From contig NZ_CP143542.1 of assembly GCF_046237605.1 (NCBI RefSeq), positions 1,984,001 through 2,048,000 on the forward strand: DNA of 64,000 nucleotides, given 5' to 3'. Source of the DNA: Paraperibacillus marinus (GTDB lineage Bacteria > Bacillota > Bacilli > Bacillales > DSM-1321). The translations under genes and the position numbers were made by a program. Below the pieces are notes generated by a model. The model was given only the letters and a program-made list of their open reading frames with translations, was not told the origin of the DNA and searched no databases. This document shows, piece by piece, positions 1 to 7,842 of the stretch; position 1 is the stretch's first letter, and every line of letters begins with the position of its first letter.

Positions 1-284
1 CCCTTTACAGACTTAAGATCCATCTTGTATTGATCCTGCATGTTGTATGGATGCAGCCAGCCTTTTTTCATCATGAAATTGGACAATTCCTCGTGCAGGG
101 CAAGGCCTTCTTCCATTTGGGATCTAAACGCCTCTCTTAGTTCAGGTGTAGCCGTTTCCGCCAATGCATTTGCTGCATTGCGCACGCCTGTTTTTATCGT
201 TAACAGGAATTCCATCGCTAAAGAAGCGTCAGCAAGCTCGGGCATTCCCTCGGCATTTTCGATTTCCATATAATCATTGATCAT
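1..284 (-). CDS. CotF-family spore coat protein, partial at the left edge
   Basis: Reading the minus strand from an ATG at 284 gives an open frame that leaves the window at base 1, so the C-terminus is missing. The start has a GAGGTGA ribosome site eight bases upstream. The visible 94 residues form the ferritin-like CotF helix pattern: an N-terminal helix (LADASLAMEFL), a KTGVRNAANALAE segment, then TPELREAFRSQMEEG and LHEELSNFMMKKGWLHPY. The same motifs occur in the 99-residue protein at 1145-1444, so the two are paralogues. The family is made in the mother cell and deposited in the spore coat (B. subtilis CotF, YraD, YraF, YraG). Its start overlaps the end of the preceding 76-residue gene by 11 bases, which suggests translational coupling. 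Confidence 0.85.
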   Translation of the reverse strand, partial: MINDYMEIENAEGMPELADASLAMEFLLTIKTGVRNAANALAETATPELREAFRSQMEEGLALHEELSNFMMKKGWLHPYNMQDQYKMDLKSVK

Positions 285-504
285 TGTAATTCACCTCATT
301 CACCGGGTTTGGCACTTTATACAGTTCCTGCAATGACTCCAATGCCTGCATGGATTGCTGCACATCTTTTTCCATTAATGCTTTAAGATCCTGGTCAAAA
401 ACTACCCCTGACATCATTTTGGACTTAACAACGCATGTGCTCTTAAAGTTGAGCATTTCATGCAGCTCCAGCGTTTCGTGATTTGCTAAATTTCCTGAAT
501 CCAA
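274..504 (-). CDS. Small YraE-like spore coat protein
   Basis: A 76-residue protein with the motif HETLELHEMLNFKSTC near its N-terminus, followed by an amphipathic helical region (DQDLKALMEKDVQQSMQAL). It is clearly paralogous to the 69-residue protein at 939-1148, which has HETLEMHELLTFKNTC at the same position. It resembles the short YraE-type partner found beside CotF-like genes in B. subtilis. An AGGTGAACC ribosome site precedes the start, and it forms an overlapping pair with the CotF-like gene downstream on the same strand. The exact role in the coat is not known; the family link is inferred from motif and context. Confidence 0.75.
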   Translation of the reverse strand: MDSGNLANHETLELHEMLNFKSTCVVKSKMMSGVVFDQDLKALMEKDVQQSMQALESLQELYKVPNPVNEVNYNDQ

Positions 505-581
505 AAAGGTTCACCTCCATATTTAATAAAGCTATCTTTTCCTACATTTTTTTGTCTATACTTAAAAAAACCACTTTTTAT

Positions 582-620
582 AAAAAAAGCCTCAACAGGT
601 AACTTTCATCTTGTTGAGGC
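582..620 (-). terminator. Intrinsic terminator of the 40-residue gene
   Basis: On the minus strand a 9-bp perfect stem (GCCTCAACA at 589-597 with TGTTGAGGC at 612-620) is followed by seven T residues. Confidence 0.8.
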
Positions 621-644
621 TCCTTTGTTTACGAAAATTTAATA

Positions 645-767
645 TCATTTATTCTTGGGATTTGTGTTGTTTTTAAAGTCATTCTTACTGGGTCTTTCTT
701 TTACTTCCCTGTTGGGATCAAAATTTTCTACATTGGCATAGCCATGTGTTCCTCTTCCGTTTGGCAT
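645..767 (-). CDS. Very small conserved-looking protein of unknown function
   Basis: A 40-codon frame on the minus strand encodes a hydrophilic peptide starting MPNGRGTHGYANVENF and ending KNNTNPKNK. An AAAGGAG ribosome site lies eight bases before this ATG. An earlier in-frame ATG at 773 is too close to the ribosome site to be used. A strong terminator follows about 25 bases after the stop. Size, charge and location between spore-coat genes fit a small spore protein, but I do not recognise the family and assign no function. Confidence 0.6.
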   Translation of the reverse strand: MPNGRGTHGYANVENFDPNREVKERPSKNDFKNNTNPKNK

Positions 768-938
768 TTTCATTTCTCCTTTCAAGTGACTTAGCGTAAT
801 CCTCTTTAATTAATGTCTATTTTTACTGAAAAAATATTTGAGGAAGTTTGTGGGAGGGAGAGTAAAATAGAGGTTTTTGCATAAAAAGAAAACAGCCGAG
901 AGATTATAAACTAGATCATTAATCAAGGAGGAGATAAT

Positions 939-1148
939 ATGCAAGAAAATTTAGGGATTCATGAAACTCTGGAAATGCACGAATTACTGACTTTTAAAAA
1001 TACCTGTTTAACAAAGTCTGCTTCCATTAGTGCTCTTGTACAGGATCCTGCCTTAAAAGCGATTCTTGACCAAGACGTTACTCAATCAAAACAGGCTGTA
1101 CAGCAGCTTCAGAATTTACTTTCCCAAAACGGAGGTCAATTACAATGA
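939..1148 (+). CDS. Small YraE-like spore coat protein
   Basis: A 69-residue protein with HETLEMHELLTFKNTC near the N-terminus, the same signature as the protein encoded at 274-504. Start ATG preceded by AAGGAGGAG. Its TGA overlaps the ATG of the next gene (ATGA), so the two are translationally coupled. Together with 1145-1444 it is a divergent duplicate of the minus-strand pair to the left. Likely a spore-coat or coat-assembly component made in the mother cell; this is by family analogy with the yra coat genes of B. subtilis. Confidence 0.75.
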   Translation: MQENLGIHETLEMHELLTFKNTCLTKSASISALVQDPALKAILDQDVTQSKQAVQQLQNLLSQNGGQLQ

Positions 1149-1444
1149 ATCAAATCGTTCAAAACCTAATGGGCATGGGAGATATAACTGACCAGGTGAT
1201 CGCATCTGATTTGCTGATCTCTGCCAAATCAGGAATTAAAAACTGTGCTTTTGCCATTACAGAGGCTGCGACTCCAGAAGTTCGTGAAGCCCTTCATCAA
1301 CAGTTAAATGATGCCATTGATCTGCACGGTAAAGTCAGCGATTACATGATAAACAGCGGATATTATCATCCTCGGAATGTAAATGAACAACTTGCAGTGG
1401 ATGCCCAAACAACAGAGACAGCGTTAAATATTCCTAAACCTTAA
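1145..1444 (+). CDS. CotF-family spore coat protein
   Basis: A full 99-residue CotF-domain protein. Helix 1 contains ITDQVIASDLLISAKSG, followed by KNCAFAITEAATPEVREAL, then a His-containing helix and the family-typical end SDYMINSGYYHPRNV. Its ribosome site (GGAGG at 1133-1137) lies inside the previous gene and the start overlaps that gene's stop. It is the paralogue of the partial gene at the left edge. Expected location is the spore coat of sporulating cells. Confidence 0.85.
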   Translation: MNQIVQNLMGMGDITDQVIASDLLISAKSGIKNCAFAITEAATPEVREALHQQLNDAIDLHGKVSDYMINSGYYHPRNVNEQLAVDAQTTETALNIPKP

Positions 1445-1602
1445 AAGTTGAATAAAATACGCAGGACTATTGTAAACTGCCTAAATTAAACTGGATCATT
1501 GTCATAAAGGCGTCTATTTCCTCTTAGGATATTTGTTCTTTAGAGAAGACAGGTGTATATTTGCTAAACAACACGTATGCTGATTTTTATATGCTGGAAT
1601 AT

Positions 1603-1636
1603 ACTAATAGAGGCTGCTAATGCAGCCTCTATTAGT
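1603..1636. terminator. Perfect 15-bp hairpin after the coat gene pair
   Basis: ACTAATAGAGGCTGC and its exact complement flank a 4-base TAAT loop. The T-run on either side is weak, so it may act as a terminator or as an RNA-stabilising 3' end. Confidence 0.6.
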
Positions 1637-1719
1637 AGTATTTATAGTACAAATTTAATGATGGGTAAAAGCGCGTAAGAAAGGGAAAATAAGAAGATAT
1701 CCCTACTAGAGGAGGCGGC

Positions 1720-2013
1720 ATGTTGGAAACGAAGGTACGACTTAATGAAAAAGAGATTCAGGTGTACAACTACCAGCAGGAGGAACAGGATTCGGGGCGT
1801 TTAAAAATCACTTTTGAATTTACAGTGACTCATGAGGAATATCATGATATCACGACACTTCTATACAAACAGGAGTTTGATGTCTCAGTCCCTGAACAGA
1901 AGCTGGAATTCAGGGGAACCATCTGTAATTACTGGACATCATTCACCAATTTATACAATGCAGGCGCATCAGGTGAATTCCACCTTGAACTGATGCAGGT
2001 TAAAGATGGCTGA
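1720..2013 (+). CDS. DUF3219 family protein (YkvR-like)
   Basis: A 97-residue protein with an AGAGGAGG ribosome site. It reads as an all-beta domain, with the segment VTHEEYHDITTLLYK followed by FDVSVPE and FRGTICNYWTSFTNLYN. This pattern resembles the YkvR / DUF3219 family of Bacillus, whose function is unknown. No signal peptide or membrane segment is present, so it should be cytosolic. It stands alone, with a hairpin on each side. Confidence 0.65.
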   Translation: MLETKVRLNEKEIQVYNYQQEEQDSGRLKITFEFTVTHEEYHDITTLLYKQEFDVSVPEQKLEFRGTICNYWTSFTNLYNAGASGEFHLELMQVKDG

Positions 2014-2071
2014 TACGAATGAATAATGAGAAGGATGTTTGGAAAAGCTATTAGGACACCTAGATACCCTT

Positions 2072-2101
2072 AAGCCTCTGTCACATGACAGGGGCTTTAC
2101 T
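2072..2101 (+). terminator. Intrinsic terminator
   Basis: AAGCCTCTGTCA pairs with TGACAGGGGCTT around a two-base loop, followed by a short T-containing tract, 60 bases after the stop of the DUF3219 gene. Confidence 0.7.
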
Positions 2102-2217
2102 TTGTTCATTTGTTTACTAAATCGAGTGGAGTGTTAGTCGGTTTTTGTCATAAAATAGTGAAGAACCCACTGCAAGACATATGGTAAAATATAGTTATTA
2201 AATGCTAGGGGGAAACT

Positions 2218-2916
2218 ATGAAACGTCTTGCCAAACTCACCGTATTTCTCGTGTTCCTGTTCTCTGTCCTGATTCCCTTTCAATCAACAGAGGCTGCCAC
2301 TGCTAAAACAGCTTATGTCAATGTCGGCTCAGGTTCATTGAATGTCAGATCAGCGCCAAGTACCCATGGCAAAGTTTTAGGCTACTATAAGAACGGGACA
2401 AAGCTGACCGTTTACTCACAGACCAAGTCGGGCTGGTCTGAGATCCGTTATAAATCCAAGAAGGCCTATGTTTCTACAAAATATTTATCTTTCAAACTTA
2501 CATATCTTCAGGATAAGAACAAAGTATATGTATATAAGAAAAGTGGAACTTATTACACCGAATACTATACAGGCAAAAGCGGAGCATGGGATGTCTGGAC
2601 CATGAATAATGAAAAAGGATTCATCCGGAAAGAAGACTCCAAAGGACTCCATACAGGGAAGCTTTATTCTGAATTCCATACTTCCATTCAGTATCCTGTC
2701 AAAATCAACAAAAAATGGCTGATAGGTGAAGGCGAGTACAGGTGGGTCTCTGCAACAAATAAAACCGTCAAAACGGCTGCCGGCACATTTTCAAACTGCC
2801 TGGAGACTAAAGACCAATCAGGGGTTACAGCTTATTATGCACCGAACATTGGCTTGATAAAGGTATATCATAAAGGGAAACTGCAAACAGAGCTTGCAGG
2901 GATTACGAATAGATAA
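2218..2916 (+). CDS. Secreted SH3b-domain protein
   Basis: A 232-residue exported protein. Residues 1-27 are a signal peptide with a Lys/Arg N-region, a hydrophobic core and a cleavage site near TEAATA. Residues 32-93 are a bacterial SH3 domain with the usual GSGSLNVRSAPS opening and a later GWSEIRYKSKKAYVSTKYL. The C-terminal half (about 95-232) is a second beta-rich region ending in a YYAPNIGLIKVYHKG segment, of unknown function. SH3b modules usually hold proteins at the cell wall, so it likely acts outside the cell; no catalytic domain is evident. GGGGGA ribosome site and own terminator: monocistronic. Confidence 0.8.
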   Translation: MKRLAKLTVFLVFLFSVLIPFQSTEAATAKTAYVNVGSGSLNVRSAPSTHGKVLGYYKNGTKLTVYSQTKSGWSEIRYKSKKAYVSTKYLSFKLTYLQDKNKVYVYKKSGTYYTEYYTGKSGAWDVWTMNNEKGFIRKEDSKGLHTGKLYSEFHTSIQYPVKINKKWLIGEGEYRWVSATNKTVKTAAGTFSNCLETKDQSGVTAYYAPNIGLIKVYHKGKLQTELAGITNR

Positions 2917-2922
2917 GGGGGA

Positions 2923-2949
2923 GAGGGCGTAATCAGCCCTCTTTTTTTT
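2923..2949 (+). terminator. Intrinsic terminator of the SH3b gene
   Basis: Stem GAGGGC / GCCCTC (2923-2928 and 2936-2941) followed by eight T residues. Confidence 0.85.
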
Positions 2950-3067
2950 GTACACGTTTTTCGGCACGGATAACCCGTCAAAAGGACGAGTACTATGCCA
3001 AAGTTGAGATATAGTGATTGACTCATAGGGAATCATAGCAGCAATTTCAGCTTTGTATGACGATATA

Positions 3068-3565
3068 TTACCTGTTATCCACCTTTTCCGGATACAAATC
3101 ATGATTCATAAGCCTGTGATGGGCCATTTCCTCATATTTTGTTCCAGGTTTTCCATAGTTCGTATATGGATCGATAGAAATGCCGCCGCGCGGGGTGAAT
3201 TTGCCCCAGACTTCAATATATCTGGGATCCATCAGCTTGATCAGATCATTCATGATGATATTCATGCAGTCTTCGTGGAAATCTCCGTGATTCCTGAAAC
3301 TGAACAAATACAGCTTTAGAGCCTTGCTTTCCACCATTTTTTTGTCGGGGATATAGCTGATGTATATAGTCGCGAAATCCGGCTGTCCGGTGATCGGGCA
3401 GAGACTTGTGAATTCCGGACAGTTGAATTTAACGAAGTAGTCGCGGTATGGATGTTTATTATCAAAGGATTCCAGTATTTCTGGTGAATATTCGAACAGA
3501 TATTTTGTACCCTGATTGCCGAGCAGCGTAATATCCTGAAGCTCGTCTTTTTGTCTTCCTGCCAT
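3068..3565 (-). CDS. queF: NADPH-dependent 7-cyano-7-deazaguanine (preQ0) reductase
   Basis: QueF reduces the nitrile of preQ0 to the aminomethyl group of preQ1, the last free-base step of queuosine synthesis before insertion into tRNA. The 165-residue length matches the short type I QueF of Bacillus. The catalytic Cys lies in EFTSLCPITGQPD, followed by the QueF motif ESKALKLYLFSFRNHGDFHEDC and, near the C-terminus, TPRGGISIDPY. The start chosen (ATG at 3565) has AGGAGG ten bases upstream; the frame is open for 29 more codons into the riboswitch region, which are not coding. The gene stands apart from queCDE and has its own preQ1-I riboswitch. Confidence 0.95.
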   Translation of the reverse strand: MAGRQKDELQDITLLGNQGTKYLFEYSPEILESFDNKHPYRDYFVKFNCPEFTSLCPITGQPDFATIYISYIPDKKMVESKALKLYLFSFRNHGDFHEDCMNIIMNDLIKLMDPRYIEVWGKFTPRGGISIDPYTNYGKPGTKYEEMAHHRLMNHDLYPEKVDNR

Positions 3566-3605
3566 GATTAAGTGCCTCCTATTATATGGTCTGTCAAAAG
3601 GGTGC

Positions 3606-3686
3606 AAAAATAAAAGCCACATCCCTCTAAGACATGGCAATAGCAGTGCCATAGTTTTTTATAGAGGGTTTCCGCTATGAACCTCT
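3606..3686 (-). promoter_or_regulatory. preQ1-I riboswitch with transcription terminator upstream of queF
   Basis: On the minus strand, starting at 3686, the leader reads AGAGGTTCATAGCGG, then AAACCCTCTATAAAAAACTA down to about 3650. This is the compact preQ1-I pseudoknot: stem AGAGG / CCTCT, a C-containing loop and an A-rich tail that folds back. It is followed by two exclusive hairpins: ATGGCA / TGCCAT (3634-3652), which overlaps the last bases of the aptamer tail, and GCCATGTC / GATGTGGC (3616-3638), followed by TTTTATTTTT. preQ1 binding would hold the tail, block the first hairpin and leave the terminator free, so preQ1 should switch queF off by attenuation. Sequence and position make the call strong; the mechanism is by analogy with B. 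subtilis queC. Confidence 0.9.
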
Positions 3687-3842
3687 TTTGGAACAGAAGA
3701 TATGAATGTTTACATCTGTGAAATTATATCTGAACCGGGGAGAAATATCAATAGTTTATGCTTTATATGATTCCTCATGGATATTACTGTGCCGGAAGGG
3801 AAAAATATTAACAGACGCATGAAAGAGAGGAGGCAGAATGTA

Positions 3843-4103
3843 TTGTATCTGGATGGAAAGATTATTTCTGGTGAATTTAATAATGAAACCCAGGAATTCT
3901 CACTGCAGAAAGTAAAGCATCTGTATACCGAAACAACTCTTAAAGAAAACCAGATCAACGAGCTTTACAGCTATCTTAAGCTGCACGAAGACGAAACAGA
4001 TGGCCAGATCATTACGCTGTATGACCAGATGCTGGTCAGGCTGAGTCCCGAGGAAATCGGGATCCTTCTGGAAGAGCTGGAAATCCTCCAGCGGATGTAC
4101 TGA
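3843..4103 (+). CDS. Hypothetical protein
   Basis: I do not recognise the family. The frame is open from an ATG at 3777, but no ribosome site precedes that codon, while GAGAGGAGG at 3825-3833 stands nine bases before an in-frame TTG at 3843; that start gives 86 residues beginning YLDGKIISGEF. The C-terminal third is acidic and helical (RLSPEEIGILLEELEILQ). There is no signal peptide, membrane segment or cysteine. It ends in a terminator shared with the convergent transporter gene. Confidence 0.6.
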   Translation: MYLDGKIISGEFNNETQEFSLQKVKHLYTETTLKENQINELYSYLKLHEDETDGQIITLYDQMLVRLSPEEIGILLEELEILQRMY

Positions 4104-4130
4104 GCTGTCAGGAAGGACAGCTCATTTTTT
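4101..4130. terminator. Terminator between convergent genes
   Basis: Stem TGAGCTGTC / GACAGCTCA (4101-4109, 4115-4123) with seven T residues on the plus strand. It overlaps the stop of the upstream hypothetical gene. Confidence 0.85.
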
Positions 4131-5019
4131 ATGCAGATTTACTTGCAGCTTGCTTCAATCGGCCCCACTTAAAGTCTGTAACCAGTATGATGCTTATGAA
4201 GATGATGAGCATGCCGAGACCTGTGGTGAAATGGATCTTCTCATCCAGAAATAGGGTTCCCCAAATGATTCCGAAGATGGGAACCAGAAAGGTTACACTT
4301 GCTGTCTTCACCGCCCCGGCTGTTGCCAGGAGCTGAAAAAACAGGAGATAAGCAAGCGATGTACAAAAAATCGCCAAAGCCGCAACTGAATAAATCGATG
4401 GAAGAGATGGTGCTGAATGCGGGAGGTTTGCTAGTGCGAATGGAAGTAATACCAATGATGCACCGATTTGCTGTCCGATCGCCAGCTGCAGTGGTTTTAC
4501 ACCGGGCAGGGCTTTTACAATATAATTGCCCGCGATTCCATAAAACAGGGCTGCTCCCAGTGATGAAAGGGAAGCCAGCAGGAAAGGAAGTCCGAGATTG
4601 GCGCTCCATCCAGTCAGGATGGCGACGCCCGCCAAACCAAGCAGCATGCCTCCCCACTTTTTCATGGAGAGATGGTGCTTAAACCAGATCCAGGCAGTGA
4701 GCGCTGTAAACATCGGAGTTGTGGCATTAATGATTGATGCGGTTGAAGCCGTCAAGTGCAGCTCTGCTATCGTTATGAGTGCAAAAGGGATGGCGGCATT
4801 CAATGCACCGGCCATTATATATTCCTTCCAATGCTGTCGGAAACTGAAGCGTGAGCGGATGATTGCCGCGTAGACGAGCAGTACGACGGAAGCGATCGCT
4901 ACCCTCAGTTCCACTGTCAGGAAGGGGCCGAATTCCGGGGCAGCAATCCTTATAAATAAAAAAGACGCTCCCCAGAGTGCGGCAAGTGAGAGAAGAAGTA
5001 TGATATTTCTACTGGACAA
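4129..5019 (-). CDS. EamA-family (drug/metabolite transporter) membrane protein
   Basis: An inner-membrane permease of the DMT superfamily with ten predicted hydrophobic segments arranged as two EamA repeats. The first repeat opens with LLSLAALWGASFLFIRIA; the second contains a GALFYGIAGNYIVKALPG segment and ends with VPIFGIIWGTLFLDE. Family members export amino acids, metabolites or drugs; the substrate cannot be told. The frame extends to an ATG at 5055, but the only ribosome site (AGGAGATGA) is placed for the TTG at 5019, giving 297 residues whose N-terminus matches the family well. It converges on the gene at 3843-4103 and shares its terminator. Confidence 0.85.
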   Translation of the reverse strand: MSSRNIILLLSLAALWGASFLFIRIAAPEFGPFLTVELRVAIASVVLLVYAAIIRSRFSFRQHWKEYIMAGALNAAIPFALITIAELHLTASTASIINATTPMFTALTAWIWFKHHLSMKKWGGMLLGLAGVAILTGWSANLGLPFLLASLSSLGAALFYGIAGNYIVKALPGVKPLQLAIGQQIGASLVLLPFALANLPHSAPSLPSIYSVAALAIFCTSLAYLLFFQLLATAGAVKTASVTFLVPIFGIIWGTLFLDEKIHFTTGLGMLIIFISIILVTDFKWGRLKQAASKSA

Positions 5020-5158
5020 ATCGGTCATCTCCTGATTGATATTTCTTTTAATCATATATGTATTTTACATGATATGGATGATTAAGTATCATAGAATGAA
5101 AGATTATTAACGGTTTAACATGATTTTTATACAATCCATACGGATAGGGGCCAGGATT

Positions 5159-5443
5159 ATGATAGATCAGTTGTTTGAAGCGGTGGATTTTATCCTGGAC
5201 TTATTCAGTCTTAAGAAAAACCAGTATGCTAAAAATTATGCTTTACTAAGGAAAGAACCCTGGTTTCAGGCGCTGCTTGCGGACTATAGATATGAATACA
5301 TCATACATAATAGCAGTGTTGTCACCCAATATCTCAAACAAGCAGAAAACCTTAAATTACTGCTGCATAGTGAAGAAGAAAGAATGGCGTTTATTGACCT
5401 TGTGAAGGCAGAACACCTTTCTTACACAGGGCTGGATTCATAA
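5159..5443 (+). CDS. Hypothetical protein
   Basis: Unrecognised small helical protein of about 94 residues starting MIDQLFEAVDF; the GGGGCCAGGA just upstream is a weak ribosome site. An ATG 13 codons earlier (5120) lacks one. Aromatic residues are frequent (WFQALLADYRYEYI). The protein has no cysteine, signal peptide or membrane helix. It converges on the ATPase gene, 7 bases from its stop. Confidence 0.55.
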   Translation: MIDQLFEAVDFILDLFSLKKNQYAKNYALLRKEPWFQALLADYRYEYIIHNSSVVTQYLKQAENLKLLLHSEEERMAFIDLVKAEHLSYTGLDS

Positions 5444-5450
5444 TTACTTC

Positions 5451-6191
5451 TCATGGCTTTAACAAATGATGGAGCATCCGGTCCGGGTCATCGAAAAACT
5501 GCTTCATAAGCTTAAAGTGTTCTGTTTCCCTCAAGGAACGCTGAGTTAATCCGTCGTCCGAAAATTCCAGGATAACAGAGTCAGGATAAGACATGAGTAT
5601 GGGTGAGTGGGTGGCGATAATAAATTGCGATCCGCTTTTTACAAGCGCATGGATTCGGGACAGCATGGACAGCTGGCGTAGTGGTGACAGGGCTGCTTCG
5701 GGTTCATCCAGGATATAAAGGCCGTTCCCCCTGAAGCGGGCATTGAAGGTAGAGAAAAATGCTTCGCCATGTGACTGCTCATGCAAGGATTTCCCTCCGT
5801 ATGAATCATGTATATTGCCGCCAAATTCTTCCCTGCCGACTTCTTCTATATAAGTAGCAGCATTATAAAAGCTTTCAGCACGCAGGAAAAAAGCATCCTC
5901 AGCTCTGAAAACTCCCCTGACCAGCCGAACATATTCCGAAAGAACAGAGTGGGAGTCATAGGTGCTGAAATTAAAATTAAGCGAACCTCCCTCCGGATTA
6001 AATCCTGCTGCGACTGCCAGTGCTTCAAGCAGTGTCGATTTCCCCCTGCCATTTTCCCCGACAAAGTATGTGACAGATGGGTGGAAGCTGATTTCTTTCA
6101 TTTCTTTAACAGAAGGAAGACTGAATGGATATTCGCTGTAGGATGGTATACGATTATGGTTAATGATCATTTTTCTAATAAATGCTTCCAT
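5451..6191 (-). CDS. AAA/ABC-type ATPase (COG3910-like)
   Basis: A 246-residue soluble ATPase of the Rad50/SMC-like fold without a coiled coil. Walker A is at residues 45-53 (GENGRGKST), an SHGE signature at about 140-143, Walker B at 159-164 (YILDEP) and a switch histidine in IIATHSPIL near 191-199. These stand-alone predicted ATPases are common in Firmicutes and have no established role; some serve in DNA repair or defence, but nothing in the surroundings supports either. AAGGAGAAAATC before the ATG is a good ribosome site. Complete and apparently monocistronic. Confidence 0.85.
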   Translation of the reverse strand: MEAFIRKMIINHNRIPSYSEYPFSLPSVKEMKEISFHPSVTYFVGENGRGKSTLLEALAVAAGFNPEGGSLNFNFSTYDSHSVLSEYVRLVRGVFRAEDAFFLRAESFYNAATYIEEVGREEFGGNIHDSYGGKSLHEQSHGEAFFSTFNARFRGNGLYILDEPEAALSPLRQLSMLSRIHALVKSGSQFIIATHSPILMSYPDSVILEFSDDGLTQRSLRETEHFKLMKQFFDDPDRMLHHLLKP

Positions 6192-6400
6192 GATTTTCTC
6201 CTTATGTATTCCATTTTCAATCTATAAACGGAGTATACCATGATTGAATAAGTACATCATTTCAAAGGCATTCGGCAAAAAAATGTGTTTCAGGATACCG
6301 TGGAAATGTCATTCGATTGTAATGTCACTTCATGGAGGAATCTGTTATAATTGGCAGGAACACATGGATACCCCTCACAACTTGAAAGGGGGCGGGGCAA

Positions 6401-6637
6401 TTGAATATGTACCAGATTAGAAAGCTCTTGAAAGATCTGGCCGTTTCACCATACCGGGAAAGTGATGTTTCACATACACTAAGCAGGCATAATGAGAAAT
6501 TGGAAATCAGTTTTTCAGATAATATCAGCAGTTATGAAATCAGGATGCCTCACCAGAAGGCTACTCAATATTTTCCTGATGTCGATTCGGCAGCCGATGC
6601 CATTTCAGCATTCATCCATAATGAAATATCAGTATAG
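6401..6637 (+). CDS. Hypothetical protein
   Basis: Unknown 78-residue protein. TTG is chosen as start because AAAGGGGG stands eight bases upstream; an in-frame ATG follows two codons later. The chain has a helical N-terminus (YQIRKLLKDLA), a beta-like middle (EKLEISFSDNISSYEIRM) and a short C-terminal helix. No membrane or export signals. A strong terminator follows. Confidence 0.6.
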   Translation: MNMYQIRKLLKDLAVSPYRESDVSHTLSRHNEKLEISFSDNISSYEIRMPHQKATQYFPDVDSAADAISAFIHNEISV

Positions 6638-6665
6638 ATTAACTTAAAACGAAGTATGACACCGA

Positions 6666-6696
6666 GCCTGCTATTTCCATTTTAGCAGGCTTTTTT
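6666..6696 (+). terminator. Intrinsic terminator directly joined to repeat A1
   Basis: Stem GCCTGCTA / TAGCAGGC with six T residues at 6691-6696. The dispersed repeat starts at the end of this T-run. Confidence 0.9.
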
Positions 6697-6880
6697 GTGG
6701 AAAAGGGGCGGAGCTGCATGTATCAGGAGGCTTCCTGCAGCCAGGTGTAACCATCATTTATCTTGCTGGCATTCCTGCCTGCGCAATACTCCTCTCCACC
6801 GCCTTATAGCCTTGTTCCTGCTTATTCCAGGTTGCTTTCATGCATGGGGTGCAAGGAGGAAACTCAAGTTTGTTTTATGG
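6697..6880 (+). repeat. Dispersed intergenic repeat family A, copy 1
   Basis: About 185 bp, opening with GGAAAAGGGGCGGAGCTGCA, containing ATCATTTATCTTGCTGGCAT and CCACCGCCTTAT in the middle, and ending near AACTCAAGTTTGTTTTATGG. Four more copies are at 25935-26116 (reverse), 46709-46862, 55850-56032 (reverse) and 61376-61560. The 5' GGGGCGGAG can pair with the internal CTCCACCGCC, so an RNA from this strand could fold. No protein is supported. It fills the 335-bp gap between the two neighbouring genes. Confidence 0.8.
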
Positions 6881-6972
6881 ATTCTTATGACTTGTCCGGG
6901 TACATAGAATACAACCTGATTAGCGCTTGCAATTTGAATACACCCATTTGATGAAAGAGAAGAGGAGACAAA

Positions 6973-7791
6973 ATGAAGCTTAAAAAATTTATTGAAGAAT
7001 TATTGAACAAGGCTATAGAATCTGCCGAACAGGTCTCCGGCGGGCGGGACAGCACGGTCTGGCGGATCGAAGTTAGGGGCGGTCAGAAATATGCTGTCCG
7101 GGTTCTGCCTGAAGAGCGGATGCAGCAGTTCCTTTTGGAAAAAGAAATAATGGAATATGCGCGGAACTATGGCATAGAAGTGCCAAAACCGCTTATGGTC
7201 AAAGCTTGCGAAGGATCGGCAGTTATGGTCATGGAATGGGGAAGAGGGAGGACTGTGCTCCAGGAACTTCAGCTGAATCCGCATAATTCCGAACACATCG
7301 GCTATATATTCGGAGCCGCACAGGCCGAAATACATAACATACCCTCCCATTCACGGGGAAGAAGCTGGCTGGAACCTATGGATGATGAGGAAAGAATCTT
7401 CATCGAAGCAATCAGCGGCGAGATCAGCCCTTCAGACAGCTGTCTGCTTCACCTTGATTATCATCCCCTGAACGTAATGACAGATGGGGAAGGTATAACA
7501 GCAATCCTGGACTGGGCCAATTCCTCTGCGGGAGATTGGCGCTTTGACACAGCAAGGACATATGCAATCCTGGAACTGATGGGACCTGGGATGATGGAAG
7601 CTAAGGTCCTAGGCTCGTTCATTAACGGGTGGAAAACGGGATACCAGGCTGCCTCCGGAAAAACCGTCGGTGATAACCCTGAATTTTATGCCTGGGGGGG
7701 TGCCAGGCTGAAAAATGATCTGGGTGCTGCATTGCCTCCTGGTATGCGTCAAAAAATTGAAGAATGGACCAGGCTCCAAACACAGATATAA
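6973..7791 (+). CDS. Aminoglycoside phosphotransferase-family (APH) kinase
   Basis: A 272-residue protein-kinase-like small-molecule kinase. It has an N-lobe with YAVRVLPEE supplying the ATP-binding lysine, the hinge MVMEWGRG, a catalytic loop LHLDYHPLNVM (catalytic Asp, then Asn for Mg) and the metal-binding AILDWANSSAGDWRFD. Members phosphorylate aminoglycosides, choline, homoserine or other hydroxyl substrates; the substrate here is unknown and resistance should not be assumed. ATG start with AGAGGAGA before it. A terminator shared with the convergent GNAT gene follows. Confidence 0.85.
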   Translation: MKLKKFIEELLNKAIESAEQVSGGRDSTVWRIEVRGGQKYAVRVLPEERMQQFLLEKEIMEYARNYGIEVPKPLMVKACEGSAVMVMEWGRGRTVLQELQLNPHNSEHIGYIFGAAQAEIHNIPSHSRGRSWLEPMDDEERIFIEAISGEISPSDSCLLHLDYHPLNVMTDGEGITAILDWANSSAGDWRFDTARTYAILELMGPGMMEAKVLGSFINGWKTGYQAASGKTVGDNPEFYAWGGARLKNDLGAALPPGMRQKIEEWTRLQTQI

Positions 7792-7812
7792 GGGCAGCCG
7801 GGCAAAAATATA

Positions 7813-7833
7813 GCAGCAGTGTATCACTGCTGC
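7813..7833. terminator. Hairpin between convergent genes
   Basis: GCAGCAGTG and CACTGCTGC around a three-base loop; an A-rich flank on the left gives a T-run for the minus-strand gene. Confidence 0.7.
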
Positions 7834-7842
7834 CCGCTTATC

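Noticed and set aside
6695..6907. Frame across repeat A1 with a peptide that looks similar in copies 1, 2 and 4
   Set aside because: The similarity follows from DNA similarity of the repeats. Copies 3 and 5 are shifted by indels, copy 2 has an in-frame stop, and ribosome sites are absent.
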